From positions 81,693,183 to 81,757,182 of the forward strand of contig NC_079499.1 in assembly GCF_030052815.1 (NCBI RefSeq): a stretch of 64,000 nt of DNA, given 5' to 3'. The notes beneath the pieces were generated by a model. It ran no database searches. It worked only from the letters and a program-made list of their open reading frames with translations, and was not told where the DNA came from. The translations under genes were made by a program, and so were the position numbers. Position 1 is the stretch's first letter. The number at the start of each line of letters is the position of its first letter. Positions 11,509 to 23,672 of the stretch are shown here, one piece after another. The stretch is from Hevea brasiliensis. Lineage: Eukaryota > Streptophyta > Magnoliopsida > Malpighiales > Euphorbiaceae.

Positions 11509-12244
11509 TATTAGTAGTATGCCCTAGAGCATATCATTTAGTATGTATCTTGTACTTATTTTATTAATAAAAGACATTTTTACTTTTCTGTTTACATAAT
11601 ATATTTATGTGTAATAGAAAAGGTCCATTGATATTTTGTTAGAAATATTATTCTTAAGTTGTTAAGAATATGAGTGGCAATATTTCTAACACAAAGTATC
11701 ATAAATTGGTTCACAATCGAGGATACTTCACAATAAGGACATGACTTATCCAGAAAGATTGTAATCATGTTTGTTCCCAAGTTATTTATATGAGATATAA
11801 ATAAGATGGAATGGTGAGTCTCATGCCATATAACAAACACGATAGGCTCTTATACATGATAAGTACGCCAAACTAGTGACATTTATGACAAGCACATGGA
11901 GTTTACTCTTGTCAATGCATTGTCATAAATCATATCAGTACATATAATCTTTAGACCTGAGATAGCATAGTTATCTTGTATATAGGTGGTTTGAGTTTGA
12001 TACTGCTTTCATACTTGTACTATGTATGGGTATATGGGCATGTGTTGGCTCCCACTAGTTATATATGGAGGTAGGTGTTGATCAAGATGGAATCTATTCC
12101 TCTAAGTAAATAGGGATAAAATCCTATGTTCATTTAATTGTTCTTGATGTTTCAAGTTCCTGGCCAAGACAGATAGATTTAATCAGAAAAGAGTTTCTGA
12201 TGAGAAAATCTTTTTAATGAAGAACTAGAATTAAAAGAGAATAT
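11509..12244 (+). repeat. C2: first third of a copia LTR, cut by C3
   Basis: It starts TATTAGTAG (a G-to-A change from TGTTAGTAG) directly after T1 RT sequence and follows the family LTR to the segment GAATTAAAAGAGAA, where C3 begins. The rest of C2 must lie on the far side of C3, outside the window. The LTR start is on the left, so C2 is in plus orientation. Confidence 0.88.
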
Positions 12245-13263
12245 TGAAGGAGCGAGAAAATGAAAAACAAAAGTTTATATCATTGAATTCAAAAATTTTC
12301 ATCTAGGGTCATATGCATCATGCAATATTTACCTTTATCTATTTGATTTCAATGATAAATAACATACTAAAACTCTTTTAATATGTTTTTGGATCTGTAT
12401 CTGTCATTTAAGATTTTAGAATTAATCAGATTAATTTTAGAACTCTAGATTAGATCAAGAACAAGTACACTAACCTCTTGATGCACTGCAGTGTGTTTGG
12501 CACCTTTGGGATGTGCCTTTAGGACACCAAATATTGTCCCCCTAGCTTCTCCAACCAAGATCACCTGTGGCAGCCCTTGAACAGCTTCTAAAGCTTTTTC
12601 TATTAATTAGAAAATTAAGTTTTGCTTTTGAGAGATTGAGATGTAAACAGAACATTAAAAACAATTTCTAGTATTTTTAATTCAAGAGATTGTTTGCTAA
12701 TCTGTTGGAATTGATGAGAGATGAAGAAGAAGAGAGAATGGGAGCCTCAAGGGTGGTGGCACAAAGGGAGGCAGCAGCTGGTTATTATTTTTCTTTTCAT
12801 AACAATACTTATATAGCTAGATCACCACTTAAAACCCTTGCCACATGTCACCTTCTTATTGGCTTTAGGTTTAATTGACCCAATCACATTGTGCCAAGTG
12901 TTAAACCTATATTTAATCTTAATTTTAATCATCTTACATGATTAAAAGACATTTGGCAAGCTTATGTGTAATGCCGTGTGTCACCATCTCATGGTGCCAT
13001 ATGTCACCCTGTGAAATGACCAAAATGCCTCTGTGTCTTAATTTTCATTTCTCAACCCAAAATAATTATTTCTATTCTTCTAATCAATTTATATCAAATA
13101 TAAATTAATTAATTAATCTCTATTAATTAATTTCTCATTAATTAAATTCTTATTTAAACACTTTAAATATAAATTTAACTTATACTATACATCCAATAAC
13201 CTAGATTTGGTTTCAAGCCATGCTAGGGACTTTGTAATCTAATTGCAAACCAAACCTATTTAA

Positions 13264-16200
13264 TGTGACACCCCTTACCCGTCTACAGTATATCCGAGTA
13301 AGATATGTCATACGGTGTACCGGAACACTCTATTTTATTTCAATCATTTTTATTCTTCCTTAAATTATTTTTATCATAGTTTTGAATATAATTTATGAAA
13401 TATAATTCATTTAAGTCATTTATTAAAATTATAATTTATTTGAGGTTCCGAAAATTTTATAGAAAATCCGGCAGAGTACCGGCTAAAAATGGAGAAAACA
13501 GTTCTTCGGAACCTGTGAAAAAGAACTTCCAATAATCATTTCCAATCAATCCCAACTCTATTTCATCAACAAAATCTCAATATGTTTTTGAACAACATTT
13601 CCATTTCTCAATCATTCATCTCATATGATAATCATGTAAAAGTCGTAAATAAATATTCACTTTTTCATTCACAAACACAATTTCCACTATATACATTAAC
13701 ATCAAAATGCATTATATAAGTCTCATTTACACAAGAGAAAATAAAAGATAGTTACAAAATACCAAAATGAAACCTAGTGTCCTACCAATACACTGAAGAT
13801 GGTGAGGTGACACGGACACTATGCAGAGCTGCAGGAGGTCTCACCCAGTCTGTGGTCTACTGGGCTCTCGGTCAGTATCTCCAGAACCTACGCATGGCAA
13901 AAGCAACGCGCAAAGCAATAATGCTTAGTGGTGCCAATAATAAAATAAAAAGAAATAACAGAAAATAAATATGTAGTGAATGTATTGATGTCTCATTGTA
14001 AATAAATTTTCGTTGAGTATTTGTAGTCGTACTTATTTTGTACTGGTTATATTCATTATTTCTTTAAATTTATCCACTTTCATTTTTGGTTGCCCAAGTA
14101 ACCTATACTTGACGACTGGACTGGATAAACGGGTAAACTGGCACTAGGTATCAAGTACCTCGGGCCGTCACACCATCGGTCACATATGTGTCTCCCGGTG
14201 TGCAACAGAACAGCTAATAAGCTGTAATAACATTAGGCACAAGGCCAAGTATCAACACAATGTCAGAATGGCTAAAAGCCATGAAATCACAGCATGGCAT
14301 AATGCCATGTGCAGTACTGCTAACTGAACCCTATTGGCATGCCAAACTATCCAAATCAATCTTGTTAGGTATACTAGGGCCTTTTACACTTTTGAATTTT
14401 ATAATTTTTGAATTTCAAGCTTTGGTGTTACTATTCACTTCATTAGTCAACCAAATGTTGACTTTTGCATAGAAAATAGGTACATTGGTTTTAATACTCC
14501 CAACATACCACATTTTGCATTCAAAATTTGTTAGTATTGGTTGCTAATACCATTTCTAAGTTTTAAGTTAACGGGGCAGAATTTTCAGTTTTGATACCTT
14601 ATTTTTACTGTTCCATTAGTTACTGTTTCAGTGGGAATTTGGAAAAATGATAAACATGAAAGTTGTTCCTTATTTTGTGTAGTTGAATTTCTTTTTTTGA
14701 ATCACTCCATTTGGAGTTTTGTAGCTCAAGTTATGGTCCAAAAACCACAACTGGCCGGATAGGAATTTTTCTGAACTGACCATATCTACAGTGCAGTGAA
14801 CAGTGACTGCAACTCCCTTTTTGGATAGGTTCTGGTCATAATTTGGGGTAGGTTTCTTCATGAAAGTTGTTGGTCTATATCTTATCTTATTGTTGGTAAA
14901 ATTTTAGGTCAATTGGACCATTCTACACTGAGTTATGGTCAAATGAACAATCACTGTTCATTTGGTCATTCTGCAGAGACAGATTGCAGGATACCCGGAT
15001 TGGGGCAAGCTTTTGGTCCACTTGGATTGGTCTTATGGGCATAGTTTCTTCACCAAAGTTGTGTCATTATGTGTCTAGTTTCATGTCCAATTGGCCAAAT
15101 ACCAATTGAACCTCTACAATTTAAGTTATGGTAGTCCAAACAGGCTAGACTCAGATCCAAACCTGCAGGTCACCATGGGCAGCCCACCCATACACAAATG
15201 CCAAGCCTCCACTCACCTTATTCCCTCCTCACACACATTCATATGGTCACTAATTGACCATTACAATGTTCATATACCATTTCATAAGCAAACCCTAATT
15301 TTGTTCAAGTCTCTAAGTTCTCAAAGTTTAAGTTATGCATTAAACTTACAATTTTAACTTAAATCATGTCCTTAAACATGAATTGAGTGAGAGAGAATAA
15401 ATTGGGCACTAACCTTAGGAGGGCAGAATTTTACCTTCAATTTCCTTCACTTTATTTAATTTTCTTGGCAGCCAAACACTCTAGCAAGGTTGGGTGACAA
15501 ATTTTAGTGAAGGACTTTATAGAATTTGGGGTGAGAAATCAAAGGATTGAAGGTATGAGAGAATGAGAGTTATGGAGGAAGAAGGAGAAAACTCACGGCT
15601 GGCTGAAGAAGAAGGAGAAACACCAGAAACTTTTGGTCCATTTTGTCTCTTTTAATTGTTTTAAGAAGGCTTGTTGAATGGTGCTTGGTGGAGGCCTTCC
15701 TAATGACATCATGTGATGTCATATTTAGGTATTTTTTTCATTTTCTTTTCTTCTTTTCTCTACTCATTTTCAATTCAATTTTTAACAATATTTATTCATA
15801 TTTTAGATCATAATAATTATTTACTTAACTGGACATGTCGGCCAAAAATTGCCTCTGAAGGCGAAATGACCAAAATGCCCTCCGTTTGGCTTAACGGGTC
15901 AAAATTGTCTGTACCGATTGAAAAATTTTTCTAAATATTTTCTTGGAATTCTAATGCCATAGGAACCTCAATGACCCTTCTCTGGAGTCCCAAAAATTAT
16001 TTTATGAATTTTTTCCCAGGTCTAGGGCTCCTATTTGCTAGAACCGCAACTTCCCACTAGGTTACCCATCGCTAGGGCACCGGCTCATTTAACTTGGTTG
16101 TATTTTATTTCTAAAATTTTTCCTAAATTTTTCTTATTAATATTTGAGTTAATTATGGTTCCTCACTTTAGTTTAAATATTTTTTCGAACGTTCTAGCTG

Positions 16201-16264
16201 TCCAGTCCGACACTGGTCACCGAAACAGTAGAATGTACGGAGTTGCTACAGGGAGGGTGTTACA
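13264..16264 (-). repeat. Solo Ty3/gypsy LTR (3001 bp), TSD TTTAA
   Basis: It starts TGTGACACCCC and ends GGGTGTTACA; compared with oriented copies this is the minus orientation. It is flanked by TTTAA at 13259-13263 and 16265-16269, which proves a full insertion later reduced to one LTR by recombination. It is a different subfamily from G1/G3. Contents: a cluster of short perfect palindromes at 14210-14345, degenerate CATAACTT/ACCTGAAATTTT-type repeats at about 14640-15110, and no gene I can support. Confidence 0.93.
14210..14345. repeat. Cluster of four short palindromes in solo LTR
   Basis: Perfect inverted repeats: ACAGCT/AGCTGT (14210-14225), ATGGCT/AGCCAT (14268-14282), CATGGCAT/ATGCCATG (14293-14309) and TTGGCATGCCAA (14334-14345). 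Their spacing is irregular. Function unknown. Confidence 0.75.
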
Positions 16265-17358
16265 TTTAATTAATCAATTAAACTCTTTAAATAATTAATT
16301 AAATAATATTTAATTTGGTGATTACTTGTGTATGTGCGTGACTTACTAGGCTCATCACTAATTGACAATGAGACATGATATCAACTCTTAATATCATCAG
16401 AGCTCTTTCTTACCATAAATGATTTCTCTAAATCATTTTATGCACCTCATAGACCATGGTTAACACTTAGCATAGCATGCTATGGCCACCCAATCAATAA
16501 TAAGGTTTACCTTAAATGAACCTATAATCATTTGTTACCATGCACTAGAATCTCTCTGTTACAAAATCCCAATTCAAGCTATAGTTATGGTTTATGTCAA
16601 AACCTATTTGTCATGAATATTATGTTCTCTTTTAATTCCAGTTCTTGATTAAAAAGATTTTCTCATCAGAAACTCTTTTCTGATTAAATTTATTTGTACT
16701 GGCTAGGAACTTGAAACATCAAGAACAATTAAATGAACATAGGATTTTATCCCTATTTACTTAGAGGAACAGATTCCATCTTGATCAACACCTACCTCCA
16801 TATATAACTAGTAGGAGCCAACACATGCCCATATACCCATACACAGTACAAGTATGAAAGTAGTATCAAACTCAAACCACCTATATACAAGATAACTGTG
16901 CTATCTCAGGTCTAAAGATTATATGCACTGATATGATTTATGATAATACATTGACAAGAGTAAACTCCATGTGCTTGTCATAAGTGTCACTGGTTTGACC
17001 TGCTTATCATGTATAAGTCCCTATCATGTTTGTCATATGGCATGAGACTCACCATTCCATCTTATTTATATCTCAGATAAAAAACTTAGGAACAAGCATG
17101 AATATAATCTTTTTGGATAAGTCATGTCCTTATTGTGAAGTATCCTTGATTGTGAACCTATTTATGATACTTTGTACTAGAAATACTATCATTCATATTC
17201 TTCACAACTTAAGAATAGAATTTCTAACAAAATATGAATGGACCTTTTCTATTACACATAAATATATTATGTAAACGGAAAAGTGGAAATGCCTTTTATT
17301 AATAAAAACATGTATAAGATACATACTAAATGACATGCTCTAGGGTATACTACTAACA

Positions 17359-18562
17359 ATATCTTAGACCCATCTTCTGAAGATGTCGATCTAGCTGAGT
17401 CTATGACATAGGCTTTGTGAATGGATCAGTTGGATTTTTAGCTGATGCTATTTTCTGCATGGCTACATCGCCTCGTCCAACTATTTCTCTGATAATGTGT
17501 TAGCGCCTTTCTATGTATTTAGATTTTTTGTGAGACCAGGGTTCCTTAGCCTGTATGACAACTCCATTGTTGTCATAGTGTAGTGGAACAGCTGACTCAA
17601 TGGAAGGAACTACTGCAAGTTCTGTCACGAACTTCTTTATCCAAATAGCTTCCTTTGCAACATCTGATGCAGCAATATACTCAGCCTCAGTAGTGGAATC
17701 TGCAGTCGTGCTATGTTTGAAACTCTTCCAACTAACTGCACCTCCATTACAAATGAACACATACCCAGAGGTAGACTTTCTATCATCGATATCTGATTGA
17801 AAATCAGAATCAGTATAACCATCCAACTGCAAGTCTCCACCTCCATAGATCAAGAATAAATCCTTAGTTCTTCTCAAGTACTTAAGGATATTCTTGGCAG
17901 CTATCCAGTGTTCCAAACCTGGATTGGATTGATACCTGCTAGTCAAACTAACAGCATATGCGATATTCGGCCTAGTACACAACATTACATACATTAAACT
18001 TCTAATAGCCGAAGCATATGGAATCCTACCCATTTTATCTCTTTCTTCAGGTTTCTTTGGAGACATCTCTTTAGAAGGTGGATACCATGTCTCACTGGCA
18101 ACAATCCTCTCTTGAAATCAAGCATGTTAAACCTCTTTAACACCTTTTCTAAGTATAGACTTTGGGATAAACCAATTATTCTTTTCGCTCTATCTCTATA
18201 GATGCGAATCCCAATAATATAGGTTGCCTCCCCTAATTCTTTCATGGAGAATGTATTTGACAACCATACATTTATAGTTGTCAACATACCTGTGTCATTG
18301 TCCATCAACAGTATGTCATCCACATATAAGACAAGAAAAGTGATAGCGCTGTCACTAACCTTCTTATATTCACATGGCTCATCCTTATTTTTGATAAAAC
18401 CAAATGATTTAATGGCTTCATCAAAACGAATGTTCCAACTCCTCGAAGCTTGTTTCAACCCATAAATGGATCACTTTAGCCTGCATACCTTAGAACCATC
18501 TTGGGATTCAAAACACCTCAGTTGTTCCATGAAAATGTTTTCTTCAATGTAGCCATTGAGAA
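17359..18562 (-). pseudogene. C3 RT and RNase H
   Basis: The minus strand encodes copia RT from SRSWNIRFDEAI through the catalytic LYVDDILLM (about 18310-18340) and LSNTFSMKELGEATYI, then RNase H with [37 protein letters not shown] and TTEAEYIAASDVAKEAIW. A TGA at 18471-18473 replaces an arginine codon just before SIYG; C5 has the same stop. A frame change near 18070 and a stop near 17502 also break it. Upstream RT, integrase and gag are not in view because G2 inserted here. Confidence 0.9.
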
Positions 18563-19280
18563 TGTCACACCCTACCCCTCCGTAAGGCATAACATTATCC
18601 CGTAGTATACCTAATGAATTACCAACTTCATCTACTGATAACCCATTAAATACGCTACAAGGGATTTTAAACATTTTCTTAGTTCTTTTTACAGTGGTGA
18701 GTACTATTTACAGGTGTTAAAAAATTTTTTAATTGAAGTGAAACCAGATAACACATTTGAAGTATTAATAATTTCTATAAAAATTTTGGCAGAGTGCCAT
18801 CTGTATTTTGAATAAAACAGTTCTTCAAAAACTTATAAAAAGTACTTCCAATATTTTGTTCAATCCCCAAACTCCAATATCCAATCAACACAATAAGTTT
18901 CTCAATATTTGCCAACTCAAATCCACAATAATTTTCCAGTGTTTTCAAAAGCTGAAATAAAAGAAATATATCACAATATTTACAAGCCAAAATAATTTAC
19001 AAATTTAGTTTACAACTTTAATGTACAATTTGAATGTACAATTTTAATTTACAACTGCTCAAAACCAAGAATAATATATACATACAGTGAACATACATTA
19101 CAATACAAAATACAAAATATGGTATACTCAATATACCTGATGAACTCTCAATGTAGCACTAGCAGCCTAGTCTGCTGTCCTGTCAGTCTGTCTACCTGCG
19201 ACAGCAATAAAAAGCTATCACTGAGCCAATGTCTCACTGGTGCACAACATTAACAAAATGCAACTTTAAATAATAAATCA

Positions 19281-19813
19281 TGTAATACCCCGAACCTTCA
19301 AGTTATGAATAGTACCATTTTTGGTCCGTGACTAATACTAATCAAAGACACCTTGAGGACCAAAAATAAATAGAAAATTAATTAAGATAGACACAATAAA
19401 AATTCTAGTGAACAAAAAAGCTAAGGACTCATCGGGTATTATAAAAAGAAGGATTATGACTCGATGAGGGGCATTTTGGTCAATTCATCTCAAGAGTTGA
19501 CTTTTGACCAAAATGTCAATTAAATTAAATGAAATTAATGAATTGAATTATGGGGTAAAAAAATTGAAGAAAAATTCAAGTAAAAATATGTAAGGGAAAA
19601 TTTATGAAATGAAAACTTAAACTTTCATTTCTATTATGACAAAATTAAAATGAAAGACTTATGGGCTTTTGATAGTTAAATTTAATTATTTAATTCAAAG
19701 GAAAAATTAAGTGTAAATGTAAAAAAAAAAAGGAATAAACATTTAAGTTTAATTATCCTTATGACGCAATTAAAATATATAATTTTAATAAGCTAATTTT
19801 GGGGATAAATATA

Positions 19814-19863
<50 letters not shown>

Positions 19864-20356
19864 AAGACAAATGTCTTCTTCATTTCTTTTTTTTTCATAA
19901 GATGCCACCACCCTCTCCTCTCTCTTCCTCTCTCTCTCTTTTTCTCTTCTTTTTCCACTTCTTCCCCTCATTGATTCCCACTCCCAAGTTTTAATTCCCT
20001 TAAATTCCCTTCATAAATTTCATAGCCCACTCAAAGAAAACTTCAAAGAGATCTTTAATTGAGAGATTAAAAGCAAGGAGAATAAGAATTGGAAGAAAAG
20101 TGAAGTTGGAAAGAAATCAATAAGAGGTAAGTTTCTTTTCATGTTAGATTAGTTGTATAAACTTGGAATGAATGTTTACATGGAATTTTAACTATTCTCA
20201 TATAGTTTTCTACAAAAGAATTGATAAGATAAAAAGCTATGGTTTATTTTAAAATCCTTTGTAGCATAACTAATGGGTTATCGGTAGGTAGAGTTTGGTG
20301 ATTCATTAGGTATGCTACGGGAACATGTCATGCCTTACAAGGGATAAGGTGTGACA
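19281..20356 (+). repeat. G3 5' LTR (1076 bp)
   Basis: It starts TGTAATACCCCG and ends GGTGTGACA. It contains a TG/TA microsatellite at 19809-19860, a CT-rich tract at 19905-19965, and a donor-like AG/GTAAGT at 20127 with an acceptor-like ATTCTCATATAG ending 20205. The 3' LTR matches closely with scattered substitutions. Confidence 0.93.
19809..19880 (+). promoter_or_regulatory. TG/TA microsatellite in TATA-box position, with hairpin
   Basis: A (TG)n(TA)n run to 19860 occupies the place of the TATAAAAG box of G1. It is followed at 19861-19880 by a perfect inverted repeat with arms AAGAAGACA and TGTCTTCTT and a 2-base loop. The same occurs in the 3' LTR, microsatellite ending about 33019 and hairpin at 33020-33039. 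Promoter use is inferred only. Confidence 0.45.
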
Positions 20357-21181
20357 TGTTTAACTGAAGCTCCAGTCTTAACCTTGCCCACTTTGGGTAA
20401 GGAGTATACCATATACAGTGATGCTTCTCATAACAGATTGGGTTGTGTGTTGATGCAAGATAGGAGTGTCATTACCTATGCTTCACGCTAGCTTAAACTG
20501 CATGAGAGGAATTATCCTACACATGACTTAGAGCTAGCAGCCATTGTCTTTGCCTTGAAGATCTAGAGACATTACTTGTATGGAGAGAGATGTTATATAT
20601 ACACAAATCATAAAAGTTTGAAATACTTGGGCACACAGAAGGAGTTAAATTTGAGGCAAAGGAGATGGTTAGAGTTGATAAAAGATTATGATTGCTTGAT
20701 AGACTATCAGCCTGGAAAGGCAAATGTTGTAGCTGATGCTTTAAGTCGTAAGACTATGGCTGGTTTGAGGATCTCTCCTTTGTCCATGGTGCATGAATTA
20801 AGGGCATTGCATGCTAATGGGCAGATGGTAGCTACTTGGCAAGTGAAGCCAATCCTGGCAGAACAAATTAAAGCAGTTGCACAGAAGGATGATAAGTATG
20901 TGAAGTTGATGGAAGAGGCTCGGGATGGCAAGAAAACAGAATTATCAGTAAATGATGAGGGCTTGTTGTTATATAAGGGCAGAATGTGCATTCCTGAGAA
21001 TGTTGAACTGAGGCAGACCATTTTAAAGAAAGCACATGATTCACCTTTTGCAATGCACCCTGGTGGAACCAAAATGTATAGAAGTGTGAAAGAGTACTAT
21101 TAGTGGAGAGGAGTGAAGAAAGACATTACAGAATATGTTGCCAAATGCCTAACTTATCAGCAAGTAAAGGCAGAACACCAA
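20357..21181 (+). pseudogene. G3 RNase H and integrase zinc region
   Basis: Immediately after the LTR the frame reads [11 protein letters not shown], then the RNase H motifs YSDASHN, a [19 protein letters not shown] segment and TNHKSLKYL, then [17 protein letters not shown] and the integrase N-terminus ([15 protein letters not shown]). Stops: TAG at 20489-20491 and 20564-20566 and TAG at 21101-21103; all three fit C-to-T or G-to-A changes. Six codons are missing relative to G1 near 20816 (the LEINED stretch). C4 interrupts it at 21186. Confidence 0.9.
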
Positions 21182-21186
21182 GTGCC

Positions 21187-23280
21187 TGTTAGTAGTATGC
21201 CCTAGAGCATATCATTTAGTATGTATCTTGTACATATTTTTATTAATAAAAGGCATTTCCACTTTTCCATTTGCATAATATATTTATGTGTAATAGAAAA
21301 AGGTCCATTGATATTTTGTTAGAAATATTATTCTTAAGTTGTTAAGAATATGAGTGACAATATTTCTAGCACAAAGAATCATAAATAGGTTCACAATCGA
21401 GGATACTTCATAATAAGGACATGACTTATCCAGAAAGATTATATTCATATTTGTTCCCAAGTTATTTATATGAGATATAAATAAGATGGAATGGTGAGTC
21501 TCATGCCATATGACAAACATGATAGGCACTTATAAATGATAAGTAGGCCGAACCAGTGACACTTATGACAAGCACATGGAGTTTACTTTTGTCAATGTTT
21601 TGTCATAAATCATATCAGTGCATATAATCTTTAGACCTGAGATAGCACAGTTATCTTGTATATAGGTAGTTTGAGTTTGATACTGCTTTCATACTTGTAC
21701 TGTGTATGGGTATATGGGCATCTGTTGGCTCCTACTAGTTATATATGGAGGTAGGTGTTGATCAAGATGGAATCTGTTCCTCTAAGTAAATAGAGATAAA
21801 ATCCTATGTTCATTTAATTATTCTTGATGTTTCAAGTTCCTGGCCAGGACAGATAGATTTATTCAGAAAAGAGTTTATGATGAGAAAATCTTTTTAATCA
21901 AGAACTGGAATTAAAAGAGAACATAATATTCATAGCAAATGGAGTTTGACATAAACCGTAACTCCAGCTTGAGTTGGGATTTTATAACAGAGAGATTCTA
22001 GTGCATGGTAACATATGATTATAGGTTCATTTAAGGTAAACCTTATTACTAATTGGGTGGCCATGGCATGCTATGCTATGTGTTAACCATGGTCTATGAG
22101 GTTCATAAAATGATTTAGAGAAATCATTTATGGTAAGAAAGAGTTCTGATGATATTAAGAGTTGATATCATGTCTCATTGCCAATTAGTGATGAGCCTAG
22201 TAAGTCACACACATACACAAGTTATCGCCTATTTAAATATGATTTAATTAATTAATTAAAGAGTTTAATTGATTAATTAAATAGGTTTGCAAAGTCCCTA
22301 GCATTACTTGAAACCAAATCTAGACTATTGGATGTATAGTATAAGTTAAATTTATATTTAAAGTGTTTAAATATGAATTTAATTAATGAGAAATTAATTA
22401 ATAGAGATTAATTAATTAATTTACTTTTGATATAAATTGATTAGAAGAAGAAAATTAATTATTTTGGGTTAAGAACTCAAAATTAAGACATAGGGGCATT
22501 TTGGTCATTTCACAGTGTGACACGTGGCATCATGAGATGGTGACATATGGGATTACACATAAGCTTGCCTAATGTTTTTTAATCATGTAAGATGATTAGA
22601 ATCAAGATTAAATATAAGTTTGACACTTGGCACAATGTGATTGGGTCATTTAAACCTAAAGCTAATCAAAGGGTGACATTTGGCAAGGGTTTAATGTGTT
22701 AACCTAGCTATTTAAGTGTTGTTATGAAAAGAAAAGCAACCAGCAGCCACTCCTCTCCTTTGTCACGCCACTTTGAGGCTTTTCATCTATTCTTCTTCAT
22801 CTCTCATCAATTCAAAAAGATTAGCCATCAATCTCTTGAATTAAAAATACTAGAAATTGTTTATAGTGTCCTGTTTACATCTCTAATCTCTTAAAAGGCA
22901 GAACTTGAATTTCTAATTAATAGAAAAAGCTTTAGAAGCTGTTCAAGGGCTGCCATAGGTGTTCTTGTTATGGACAAGCTAGAGGGATAACATCTGGTGT
23001 CCTGAAGATGAATCTCAAAAGCGCTTGAGACATTGCGATTGCATCAAGAGGTTAGTGTAATCGTTCTTGATTTAATCTAGGGTTCTAAAATTAATCTGAT
23101 TAATTTTAAAATCTTAAATGGCAAATACAGATCCAAAAACATATTAAAAGAGTTTTAATATGTTGTTTATCATTGAAATCAAATAGATAAAAATAAATCT
23201 TGCATGATGCATGTGACCATAGGTGAAAATTTTTGAATTCAATGGTATAAACTTGTATTTTTCACGCTTCCGTTCCTTCA
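21187..23280 (+). repeat. C4 5' LTR (2094 bp)
   Basis: It starts TGTTAGTAG and its normal end CTTCCGTTCCTTCA is at 23280. It matches the 3' LTR 29188-31288 closely. Unlike in C6 it is not followed by the primer site but by inserted sequence. Confidence 0.95.
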
Positions 23281-23407
23281 CTATAGCCTAGAGAGATTAG
23301 CCAGATTGTACATAAATGAGATTGTAAGACTGCATGGAGTGCCTGTATCGATTGTATCTAACAGAGATCCTAAGTTCACTTGTGTTTTTCACGCTTCCGT
23401 TCCTTCA
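23281..23407 (+). other. Transduced gypsy segment plus duplicated LTR tail
   Basis: Bases 23281-23380 are gypsy integrase sequence (plus strand; [18 protein letters not shown] region) and match the reverse complement of 37217-37316 with one difference. They begin CTATAG, exactly the sequence next to the C5 3' LTR. From 23378 the last 30 bp of the copia LTR (ACTTGTG...CCTTCA) appear a second time, ending at 23407 directly before the primer site. ACTT is shared at the switch point. It is best explained as 3' read-through of C5 followed by template switching. Confidence 0.88.
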
Positions 23408-23409
23408 AT

Positions 23410-23421
23410 TGGTATCAAAGC
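23410..23421 (+). other. C4 primer-binding site
   Basis: TGGTATCAAAGC is complementary to the 3' end of initiator-Met tRNA except for one G-to-A change (C6 has the exact TGGTATCAGAGC). It lies two bases after the repeated LTR end. Confidence 0.85.
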
Positions 23422-23672
23422 CACTATATTTGCCATTTAGATTGTTGATTATATAATTTAATTGTGTGTTTCATCATGAGATCAAAAGATTATTGCTGGT
23501 TGCAAAGCAAGGTGGCGGCATACTTGAAAAAAGACCATCAATGGTGCGCATGGTTTGGCTACCATGGGTGGTTCAAGGTTTGGCTTTTAATTCTGCAATT
23601 GTTGTATGATCTAAGACCTATTCTTTGACTAATTAAAGTGTTTAATTAGTAGTTTTAATCACACAATTAAAT

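Larger units (their letters stand above)
12245..17358 (-). repeat. C3 3' LTR, split by a solo gypsy LTR
   Basis: The two LTR pieces are 12245-13263 and 16265-17358; with one target copy removed the LTR is about 2.1 kb. It ends TACTAACA at 17358. The antisense reading frame of the family lies at 17026-17274 (plus strand here). Confidence 0.9.
12245..18562 (-). mobile_element. C3: Ty1/copia element in minus orientation, 3' half
   Basis: It begins with the reverse complement of the copia LTR end (TGAAGGAGCG), runs through a complete 3' LTR and continues into RNase H and RT on the minus strand. At 18562, inside the RT sequence, it is cut by G2; the likely target duplication is GAGAA (18558-18562), with its partner outside the window. 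About 33 bp including the polypurine tract are missing at the LTR/internal junction (17358). Confidence 0.9.

Noticed and set aside
15713..16298. Short frames near the solo LTR end (for example 16035-16298)
   Set aside because: They have no motifs, and the frame crosses the LTR boundary and TSD, so it cannot be an old gene.
20357..21181. G3 5' LTR as a separate solo LTR inserted into a gypsy pol
   Set aside because: The bases after 20356 (TGTTT) do not repeat the AATCA before 19281, whereas AATCA does follow 33514, so the two LTRs belong to one element.
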